A DNA stretch of 5,224 nucleotides from an uncultured Campylobacter sp. GTDB lineage: Bacteria; Campylobacterota; Campylobacteria; Campylobacterales; Campylobacteraceae. Below the pieces are notes generated by a model. The model ran no database searches and had not been told where the DNA came from. It worked only from the letters and a program-made list of their open reading frames with translations. This document shows, in pieces, positions 1 through 5,224 of this stretch (positions within the stretch are counted from its first letter, which is position 1; each line of letters starts with the position of its first letter). The stretch spans positions 1 through 5,224 of the forward strand of contig NZ_CALIBH010000220.1 in assembly GCF_938045775.1 (NCBI RefSeq), written 5' to 3'. A program made the translations under genes and the position numbers.

Positions 1-979
1 TGAAAAGTGCGGCGTTTGCCTGCGTCGAGCCGATCACGATCGCGCAGAGCACGAAGCCTGCGTGCGAAACGGAGCTGAAAGCGAGCATCCGCTTGACGTC
101 GCGCTGTACGAGCGCCATAAGGTTCGCTAAGCTCATCGTAAGCACCGCTACGGCGTAGAGCACGATGTTTAGCCACTGCACGCCGATGCTTTGCAGCGCT
201 TCAAATAGCCTGATCGCCACGACAAAGCCCGCGATCTTGGGCACGACGGACAAAAAGCCCGCCATAGCGGAGCTCGCGCCCTCGTAAACGTCGGGCGTCC
301 AGGTGTGAAACGGGATCAGCGAGAGCTTAAATCCTATCGAGACGATCATAAATGAGCAGGCGGCGAAAAGCAGGACGTTGGTTTGTAAATTTGAACTCTT
401 AGCGATCTGCGCGATGTTTGAAATTTCCATAGAGCCGGTCGATAGAAAAAACATCGCCGCGCCGAATGCGAAAAAGCCCGATCCCAGTGCGCCCATTATG
501 AAGTATTTTAGCGCCGCTTCGATTGATCTGGCGCGATTATGCAGCGCGATTAGCGTATAAAGCGCTAGCGAGCCCGTCTCAAGCCCAACGAGGATCATCA
601 TTAAGCTTTCGCTCGCGACCATAAACTCATACCCCACAAGCACGAATAAAAACAGCACGAAAAACTCCGCCGTGTGGTACTCGTGCGCGCTTCTTGCGCC
701 CAAAGACAGAAAGATGAAAAATATCGAGCCTGCGAGCATAATAAGCATCGATAGCGTCGCGATTCCGTCCACCAGCATTACGTCGAAAAGCCCGCGTATG
801 CCGCTGTTGTATCCAAAAACGAGCCCGAAGCCGAGAGCTAGAGCTAGTATCGTGATGACGGCGTAAAATTTATACGATAACGTGCGCGCAAAAAGCGAAA
901 CCGCGAGCATCAGTAGGGCAAATCCTCCGAGTATCGCCATAGGCGCGATCGAGGCTAAATTTAAAAGATTATTTTGCAT
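1..979 (-). CDS. nuoN: NuoN, complex I proton-pumping membrane subunit (partial, 3' end outside window)
   Basis: This is the start of NuoN, an antiporter-like subunit of the inner-membrane arm of complex I that couples quinone reduction to proton translocation. The frame is open from the ATG at 979 to the left edge, giving 326 codons; the family is usually about 470-490 residues, so roughly two thirds is present. Visible signatures are GLETGSLALYTL (Glu134), FKLSLIPFHTWTPDVYEGA (Lys218, His225, residues 217-235), VVPKIAGF (Lys248) and QRDVKRMLAFSSVSHAG (residues 292-308, Lys296). Glu134, Lys218 and Lys248 line up with E. coli Glu133, Lys217 and Lys247, which are known channel residues. The N-terminal 200 residues are strongly hydrophobic with repeated membrane segments. 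The start overlaps the nuoM end by 11 bases, and an AAGG lies 9 bases upstream, so translation is probably coupled. The segment after EGA reads SSAMA where most relatives have prolines. Identity is secure; only the C-terminus is unseen. Confidence 0.95.
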   Translation of the reverse strand, partial: MQNNLLNLASIAPMAILGGFALLMLAVSLFARTLSYKFYAVITILALALGFGLVFGYNSGIRGLFDVMLVDGIATLSMLIMLAGSIFFIFLSLGARSAHEYHTAEFFVLFLFVLVGYEFMVASESLMMILVGLETGSLALYTLIALHNRARSIEAALKYFIMGALGSGFFAFGAAMFFLSTGSMEISNIAQIAKSSNLQTNVLLFAACSFMIVSIGFKLSLIPFHTWTPDVYEGASSAMAGFLSVVPKIAGFVVAIRLFEALQSIGVQWLNIVLYAVAVLTMSLANLMALVQRDVKRMLAFSSVSHAGFVLCAIVIGSTQANAALF

Positions 980-2498
980 CGCTTCTTACCTTAAAATTTG
1001 CTTTTTCCATATAGGCGCGAGTCGCAGTCTGAGAGGCTTTGTTAAACATCAACTCAAGGCTTTGCGTCACGCTAGGCTCGATGCTCTTTAACATCAGATT
1101 CGGCGCGACGCCGAGCGCTACCACCAGCACGCAGATCGGGATGATAGAGCAAAGCTCGGTTCTGTTTAGATCGCTTAGCTTTTTATTTTCCTCATGCACA
1201 AGAGCGCCGAAGAAGGTCTTTTTATAAAGATTCATCGAATAGATCGCGCCCATTATTATGCCGAGTCCGCCCAAGAGCGCGTAGCTAAAGCTTATTTTAA
1301 AAATCCCCGCAAGGCTTAGGAATTCTCCCACGAAGCCGATCGTAAGAGGAAGTCCTATCGAGCCTAGCAGCGCGACGCAAAAACAAAACGCATAAAGCGG
1401 CATCACGCGCGCAAGCCCGCCGAATTCGCTAAAAAGCTTCGTGTGTCTGCGGTCGTATAAAAAGCCAACGAGCATAAAAAGCCCTCCGCTTACGATACCG
1501 TGGCTTATCATCAAAAATACCGCTCCACTCACCCCTTCGCGACTCATTGAAAAAATTCCTAGCATTATGACGCCCATATGCGCGATCGAGCTATACGCGA
1601 TAACCTGTTTGATATCCTTCTGCGCAAAGGCGATGAAGCTCGCATAGATGATCATAACGATCGCTACGGCGCACATCATCCCGCTAAAATGCACGCTCGC
1701 GTCGGGAAATAGCGGCAGCGAAAATCGCACGAAGCCGTAGGTGCCCATCTTAAGAAGCACCGCAGCAAGCAGAACCGAGCCTATCGTAGGGGCCTGCCCG
1801 TGCGCGTACGGAAGCCAGGTATGAAAAGGAAAGCAAGGCGTCTTGATCGCAAAGGCAACCGAAAATGCCAAAAACAGAGGAATTTGCGTGCTAAGCGGCA
1901 GCGATAGGCTTTGCCAGTTTAGGATATTAAAGCTATACTCGCCCGTAGCCTCGTGATAGAAATAGCTCATCGCTACGAGTCCAACGAGTAGAAACATCGA
2001 ACCCAGGAAGGTGTAGATGAAAAATTTTACCGCGGCGTAAATTCTCTTGCCGCTGCCCCACGCGCCGATGATGTAGAGCATAGGAATTAGCGAAAGCTCC
2101 CAAAAGATGTAAAACAAAATCGCATCCAGCGCCACAAAAACGCCCACCATCGTCATCTCTAAAAATAGAATGCAGATGATTAAATTTTTGGCGCGCTCTT
2201 TAATGCTTAGGCTAAGTAGCGCCAAAAATGTAACCAGCGTGCTTAGAATCACTAAAAACAGCGAAATTCCGTCCACGCCGATGAAGTAGTTGATGCCGTA
2301 TTCGCTTATAAAAGGGTGCAGCACGCTAAACGCGATACCGTCCACCGGCTCGTAGAGTATCCACAAAACAAGCGAAAGCACGAACTCTATAAAGCTCATC
2401 GTAACGGCGTAGGTCTTGATGCTCGCTTCGTCGATCAAAAAGCCCAAAACCGCAGCTACCGCCGGAAAAAATATAACCAAACTTAAAAAGTATTCCAT
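969..2498 (-). CDS. nuoM: NuoM, complex I proton-pumping membrane subunit
   Basis: NuoM is the middle antiporter-like subunit of the complex I membrane arm, expected to have about 14 transmembrane helices and to carry one proton channel. From the ATG at 2498 it is 509 residues, the same length as E. coli NuoM. Signatures are IFWELSLIPMLYIIGAWG (Glu134, equivalent to E. coli Glu144), AFAIKTPCFPFHTWLPYAHG (Lys219, His226), VLLKMGTYGFVRFSLPLFP (Lys250) and GFVGEFLSLAG (Glu393, like E. coli Glu407). The frame stays open to a TTG at 2516, but that start would lie inside nuoL. The ATG at 2498 has GAGGTGG just upstream and begins MEYFLSLVIFFP, a normal hydrophobic N-terminus, so I prefer it. It starts 7 bases after nuoL stops, and its own last 11 bases overlap nuoN. 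A Tyr (231) occupies the place of the Asp in the usual HTWLPDAH motif. Confidence 0.96.
   Translation of the reverse strand: MEYFLSLVIFFPAVAAVLGFLIDEASIKTYAVTMSFIEFVLSLVLWILYEPVDGIAFSVLHPFISEYGINYFIGVDGISLFLVILSTLVTFLALLSLSIKERAKNLIICILFLEMTMVGVFVALDAILFYIFWELSLIPMLYIIGAWGSGKRIYAAVKFFIYTFLGSMFLLVGLVAMSYFYHEATGEYSFNILNWQSLSLPLSTQIPLFLAFSVAFAIKTPCFPFHTWLPYAHGQAPTIGSVLLAAVLLKMGTYGFVRFSLPLFPDASVHFSGMMCAVAIVMIIYASFIAFAQKDIKQVIAYSSIAHMGVIMLGIFSMSREGVSGAVFLMISHGIVSGGLFMLVGFLYDRRHTKLFSEFGGLARVMPLYAFCFCVALLGSIGLPLTIGFVGEFLSLAGIFKISFSYALLGGLGIIMGAIYSMNLYKKTFFGALVHEENKKLSDLNRTELCSIIPICVLVVALGVAPNLMLKSIEPSVTQSLELMFNKASQTATRAYMEKANFKVRSDAK
989..992 (-). promoter_or_regulatory. Probable ribosome binding site of nuoN
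   Basis: The minus strand reads AAGG followed by a 9-base spacer and the ATG of nuoN at 979. It lies within the last codons of nuoM. It supports the chosen NuoN start, but it is only a four-base match. Confidence 0.5.
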
Positions 2499-2500
2499 GC

Positions 2501-2507
2501 CCACCTC
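2501..2507 (-). promoter_or_regulatory. Ribosome binding site of nuoM (decides the start)
   Basis: On the minus strand the nuoL stop TGA runs directly into a Shine-Dalgarno-like stretch, GAGGTGG, ending two bases before the ATG at 2498; the GAGG core is 5 bases away. This placement favours the ATG over the TTG at 2516 and suggests that ribosomes finishing nuoL re-initiate on nuoM. Confidence 0.7.
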
Positions 2508-4353
2508 ACAGCGCAAACGCCAAAATCAGCAAAATGAAAGATCCCAAAACCATCCACCTTAAATTTGCGCTCAAATCTCCGCTATTACTTGCGCGATCCG
2601 CTCCTTCGCCGCTTTTTACCGCCACGCGAGCGATCAGATCGACGCTGGCGTCTATGATCGCGCCGTCGCATTTAGCGCAGATCTCGCTAAGCTTGGCGTA
2701 TCCGCGCACGATCACGCGCTCGTAAATTTGCGGGATAAAATACTGCGCGATCAAAATTTTATAAAATTTGCAGTTCTTTAAATTTTGGCTAAATTTGCCC
2801 TTGCCGTATGTCCAAATCGTGCCGATCGCCACCGCGCTTATCATCGCTAGCGTTAGAGCGATCAAAATTACCTCCACGCCGTGCGGGATCGAAGCTTTAA
2901 AGCCCGGCAGTATGTTAAGTACGAACTCCGCAAAATCGTGCTCGAAAAAGCCCGCGATCACCGCAGGCACGGCTAATACGCCCATCGCGATGAGGGCAAA
3001 GCCTTTCGCCTCGTGCGGATGGTGGGTAAATTTTTGCTTGCCGAAAAACACGAGCATTATCAGACGCACGCTGTAAAATGTCGTCATCGCAGCGCCCGCA
3101 AACAGCAGCGCCCAGATAAAATATGCGTCCGCGCTCCACGCCGCTTCTAAAATTTTATCTTTTGAGAAAAAGCCCGCGAACGGATAAAATCCGCAAAGCG
3201 CGAGCGAGCCTATGCACATTAAAATCGCCGTAGGTCGCATAAACTTATATAATCCGCCCATATTTTGGATATTTAGATCGTCTTTCATCGCGTGCATTAC
3301 GTTGCCCGCTCCCAAAAATAGAAGCGCTTTGAAAAACGCATGCGTCGCCAGATGAAATAGCGCGATCCAATACGCCCCGAGCCCCGCGGCTACGAACATA
3401 TAGCCAAGCTGCGAAAGCGTGGAGTAGGCGATGATCTTTTTAAGATCGTTATGAACTAGCGCCATCGACGCCGCAAAGACCGCCACGAAAGCGCCCAAGC
3501 AGACGATAAAGCCGCTTACTTCGGGCGCGAGCGCGAAAATCGCATTTGCGCGGATCACCAGATAAACGCCTGCCGTAACCATCGTCGCTGCGTGAATGAG
3601 CGCGGACACGGGCGTAGGACCCGCCATCGCGTCGGCAAGCCAGGTATGGAACGGAAACTGCGCGCTTTTGCCCATCGCGCCGATAAATAAAAGTGCGGCG
3701 ATCAGGGTTAAAATTTCAGGCTCCAAGCCCGCTGCGTTCGCAAACACCACTTCGTAGCGCAGCGAACCGAAATTTAAATATATTAGAAAAATTCCAAGCA
3801 ACATCCCAAGATCTGCGATGCGGTTCATTATGAAAGCTTCGTTGGCGCACCAGCTGTAATTGCTCCTATCATACCAAAAGCCTATTAGCAGCCACGAGCA
3901 GAGTCCGACCCCCTCCCAGCCGATGAAAAGTCCTAAAAAATTATCGCTCGTTACCAAAACCAGCATCGAAAATACGAAAAGTCCCAGGAAGCTGAAAAAT
4001 TTAGCGAAGTTTTCATCATCCCACATATAGTAGATCGAATACACGTGCACGACGCTGGAAACGATGCCTACGACCACCATCATCACCGCACTTACGCTAT
4101 CTATGAGAAAGCTAAATTTTGCGTCCAAAAATCCGGTGCTTATGAAATCGGCTAAGCTTACGCTGATTAGGCGGTTGTCAGAGACGAGCTCCATCAAAGC
4201 AAGCGACGCGATAGTGCTTAAAATCACCAGCGCCGAGCAGATTACGCCAATAAACATCTTATCTTTGGCGCGAATGAAAACGCCTGCGAAGATCGCCGAG
4301 GCAAGCGGTGCGAAAAGGGCGATTAAGAGCCACACAAAAACGGTATCAAGCAT
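2506..4353 (-). CDS. nuoL: NuoL, distal proton-pumping membrane subunit of complex I
   Basis: NuoL is the subunit at the far tip of the complex I membrane arm, with an antiporter-like channel domain and a long C-terminal lateral helix that runs back along the arm. From the ATG at 4353 it is 615 residues (E. coli NuoL is 613). Channel residues seen are Glu147 in GLFIGWEGVGLCSWLLIGFW, Asp181 in NRIADLG, Lys229 in GKSAQFPFHTWLADAMAGPT, His254 in ALIHAATMVTAGVYL, His334, His338 and Lys342 in FHLATHAFFKALLFLGAG, and Lys398 in GFFSKDKIL. Residues after about 510 form the polar lateral helix, followed by a last membrane segment at the C-terminus. Another ATG at 4362 would add three residues (MDR), but AAGG then touches the start codon; the ATG at 4353 has AAGGA 8 bases upstream and gives an 8-base ATGCTTGA overlap with nuoK. 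Identity is certain and the start is moderately sure. Confidence 0.97.
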   Translation of the reverse strand: MLDTVFVWLLIALFAPLASAIFAGVFIRAKDKMFIGVICSALVILSTIASLALMELVSDNRLISVSLADFISTGFLDAKFSFLIDSVSAVMMVVVGIVSSVVHVYSIYYMWDDENFAKFFSFLGLFVFSMLVLVTSDNFLGLFIGWEGVGLCSWLLIGFWYDRSNYSWCANEAFIMNRIADLGMLLGIFLIYLNFGSLRYEVVFANAAGLEPEILTLIAALLFIGAMGKSAQFPFHTWLADAMAGPTPVSALIHAATMVTAGVYLVIRANAIFALAPEVSGFIVCLGAFVAVFAASMALVHNDLKKIIAYSTLSQLGYMFVAAGLGAYWIALFHLATHAFFKALLFLGAGNVMHAMKDDLNIQNMGGLYKFMRPTAILMCIGSLALCGFYPFAGFFSKDKILEAAWSADAYFIWALLFAGAAMTTFYSVRLIMLVFFGKQKFTHHPHEAKGFALIAMGVLAVPAVIAGFFEHDFAEFVLNILPGFKASIPHGVEVILIALTLAMISAVAIGTIWTYGKGKFSQNLKNCKFYKILIAQYFIPQIYERVIVRGYAKLSEICAKCDGAIIDASVDLIARVAVKSGEGADRASNSGDLSANLRWMVLGSFILLILAFAL

Positions 4354-4669
4354 CCGGTCCATCCTTGGAAGGATTTTTAAAATTTACAAAGCTGTCAAGT
4401 TCGATGCTGCCCGTCTTCTTATACCACAAGATGAGTAGTCCAAGCCCCACGGCCATCTCGCTCGCAGCAATCGCGACGATGAAAAGCGCAAAAATTTCGC
4501 CGTTTATGTTGTCGTAAAATTTCGCTACGGCGACGAGGGCTAAATTTGCGGCATTTAATAAAATTTCGCTCGAAAAAAAGAGCATGATCAAATTTCTTCG
4601 CTTCATCATACCCGCAAGCCCGAGCCCAAACATCATCGCAGCGACGATCAGATAGTGATTTAGACCCAT
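4346..4669 (-). CDS. nuoK: NuoK, small membrane subunit of complex I
   Basis: NuoK (homologous to mitochondrial ND4L and related to MrpC) is a three-helix subunit in the complex I membrane arm, placed between the NuoJ/A/H end and NuoN, and part of the proton path. The 107-residue product begins MGLNHYLIV, has three hydrophobic segments (about 4-21, 27-49 and 58-82), and keeps the two essential membrane glutamates: Glu35 in SSEILLNAANLALVA and Glu71 in IAASEMAVGLGLLI, matching E. coli Glu36 and Glu72. The Arg24-Arg25 pair in the first loop corresponds to the conserved E. coli arginines. It is about 7 residues longer than E. coli NuoK (100), the excess being a polar C-terminal tail. The start lies 1 base after the nuoJ stop with GAGGGG upstream. 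The stop lies within nuoL's beginning, so J, K and L look translationally coupled. Confidence 0.97.
   Translation of the reverse strand: MGLNHYLIVAAMMFGLGLAGMMKRRNLIMLFFSSEILLNAANLALVAVAKFYDNINGEIFALFIVAIAASEMAVGLGLLILWYKKTGSIELDSFVNFKNPSKDGPDA
4362..4366 (-). promoter_or_regulatory. Probable ribosome binding site of nuoL
   Basis: The minus strand carries AAGGA, then 8 bases, then the ATG at 4353. The same AAGGA ends in the A of the alternative ATG at 4362, leaving no spacer for that start. The site lies within the last codons of nuoK. Confidence 0.6.
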
Positions 4670-4670
4670 T

Positions 4671-5198
4671 TTACCCCTCGCTCTCTTCGTAACTCAGGCT
4701 CGCGTCCATCTGCTTATGCGCAAGCACGATAGCGCAGATCATCGCCACGAGCAGCATCACGGCGGCAAGCTCGAAAATCGCCAGATATTTCGTAAAGATA
4801 ATCATCCCAAGCGCCTCGGTATCGTCGGTGTTTAAAATTTTAAGCGTTTCTACGTTGTTTGCGACCACCGCGCCGAGCACGATAATCACGAGTAAAAATG
4901 CGATCACGCCGCTAAGCGCGAAAAATAGCCTTGCACCCTTTTTCGGCTCGCTTACGTTTTTATCTGCGCCCAAAAACATCAGTGCGAAGCCGTAAAGCAC
5001 GATCACGGCGCCCGTGTAAACTATGATCTGCACTACGCCTAAAAACTCCGCATCCAGCAAGAAGAAAAATCCGCTCATAAAAACCATGCCGCCGGCAAGC
5101 GCGCTAAGGGCGTAAAGAACGTTTTTGCTAAAAACGCTGATGCAAAAAAGCGCCAGGCAAACCGCGCTGAAAAAATAAAATGCAAGCGTTTGTATCAT
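4671..5198 (-). CDS. nuoJ: NuoJ, membrane subunit of complex I
   Basis: NuoJ (ND6 homologue) is a five-helix subunit near the junction of the complex I membrane arm and the quinone site; its third helix is known to change shape during coupling. The 175-residue product starts MIQTLAFYFFSAVCLALF and shows hydrophobic segments at about 3-22, 28-48, 54-77, 91-112 and 137-160. The third contains the family signature VVQIIVYTGAVIVLYGFALM (residues 55-74), with Tyr61 and the Gly63/Gly70 region typical of the flexible helix. Between the fourth and fifth helices is a polar loop, and the C-terminus is acidic (YEESEG). E. coli NuoJ is 184 residues, so length is normal. The ATG at 5198 has a strong GGAGGAG upstream and its ATGA overlaps the stop of the preceding gene. 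The nuoK start follows after 1 base. Confidence 0.96.
   Translation of the reverse strand: MIQTLAFYFFSAVCLALFCISVFSKNVLYALSALAGGMVFMSGFFFLLDAEFLGVVQIIVYTGAVIVLYGFALMFLGADKNVSEPKKGARLFFALSGVIAFLLVIIVLGAVVANNVETLKILNTDDTEALGMIIFTKYLAIFELAAVMLLVAMICAIVLAHKQMDASLSYEESEG
4674..4679 (-). promoter_or_regulatory. Ribosome binding site of nuoK
   Basis: The minus strand reads GAGGGG, formed by the last two codons of nuoJ, then TAA (the nuoJ stop), one A, and the nuoK ATG at 4669. The 4-base spacer is short but workable, and the stop-start arrangement favours re-initiation. Confidence 0.65.
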
Positions 5199-5224
5199 TG
5201 CTCCTCCCCCTGCGCGGCGGAATC
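5195..5224 (-). CDS. nuoI: C-terminal end of the upstream gene, probably NuoI (partial)
   Basis: From the right edge the minus-strand frame encodes DSAAQGEEQ followed by TGA, whose first two bases lie within the ATG of nuoJ (ATGA, 4-base overlap). Nine residues are too few to identify by sequence. The name rests on the conserved order nuoI-nuoJ in complex I operons and on the tight overlap, which matches the coupling seen at the other junctions. NuoI is the two-[4Fe-4S] ferredoxin-like subunit that passes electrons towards the quinone site; its cysteine motifs would be outside the window. A polar, acidic, glutamine-rich tail is compatible with a variable NuoI C-terminus. Confidence 0.6.
   Translation of the reverse strand, partial: DSAAQGEEQ
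5201..5207 (-). promoter_or_regulatory. Ribosome binding site of nuoJ
   Basis: The minus strand has GGAGGAG ending two bases before the nuoJ ATG at 5198. It is the strongest Shine-Dalgarno match in the window and lies in the last codons of the upstream reading frame. Confidence 0.75.

Noticed and set aside
2915..3139. Minus-strand 74-codon open frame inside nuoL
   Set aside because: It is an out-of-frame reading within a continuous, motif-rich NuoL, with an arginine- and cysteine-rich product typical of a shadow frame.
2506..4353. NuoL as an Mrp-type antiporter or hydrogenase subunit instead of complex I
   Set aside because: The flanking nuoJ, nuoK, nuoM and nuoN and the lateral-helix C-terminus identify a respiratory complex I operon.
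378..4517. Several plus-strand open frames of 60-124 codons (for example 2768-3076 and 4064-4438)
   Set aside because: They lie antisense to intact nuo genes with clear family motifs, have no consistent ribosome binding sites, and their translations resemble no family I recognise. They are shadows of the real frames.
4573..4579. Run of seven A bases within nuoK
   Set aside because: Campylobacter phase-variable tracts are usually longer G or C runs; this short A run encodes normal residues in an intact frame.
4832..4843. Perfect 12-base palindrome TTAAAATTTTAA
   Set aside because: It lies within nuoJ codons, has no G+C stem to act as a terminator, and is one more instance of the abundant AAATTT word rather than an operator.
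1..5224. Possibility of an undescribed system or mobile element in the window
   Set aside because: The window is filled end to end by standard complex I genes in a conserved order, with no inverted repeats, transposase, direct-repeat array or unexplained gap.

Overview
The window is the membrane-arm end of a respiratory complex I (NADH-quinone oxidoreductase type, nuo) operon, transcribed entirely on the minus strand. In transcription order, from high to low coordinates, it holds the last codons of a gene that is probably nuoI, then nuoJ, nuoK, nuoL, nuoM and the first two thirds of nuoN, which runs off the left edge. Almost every base is coding. The largest non-coding gap is 7 bases, and the genes are joined by short overlaps or gaps with Shine-Dalgarno sequences inside the preceding gene. 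I see no promoter, terminator, RNA gene, mobile element or CRISPR array.

The source is most likely a Campylobacter-like member of the Campylobacterota (epsilonproteobacteria). The gene order I-J-K-L-M-N, the character of the proteins and the very frequent word AAATTT (26 copies counted by eye) fit that group. The base composition looks near 50% G+C, which would suit the higher-GC oral and gut Campylobacter species (C. gracilis, C. showae, C. rectus type) better than C. jejuni. The species is inference, not proven by the sequence.

The proteins form one machine. NuoJ and NuoK, with NuoA and NuoH encoded elsewhere, link the quinone-reaction site to the arm. NuoN, NuoM and NuoL are three related antiporter-like subunits, each carrying the charged residues of a proton channel (a Glu, two or more Lys, and His in NuoL). 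NuoL ends with the long lateral helix that braces the arm. All catalytic charges I could check are present, so the genes look functional.

Two gene starts deserve adjustment. NuoM most likely begins at the ATG at 2498 rather than an upstream TTG, and NuoL probably begins at the second ATG (4353). I found no new biological system. The most unusual signal is the excess of AAATTT in all reading frames.
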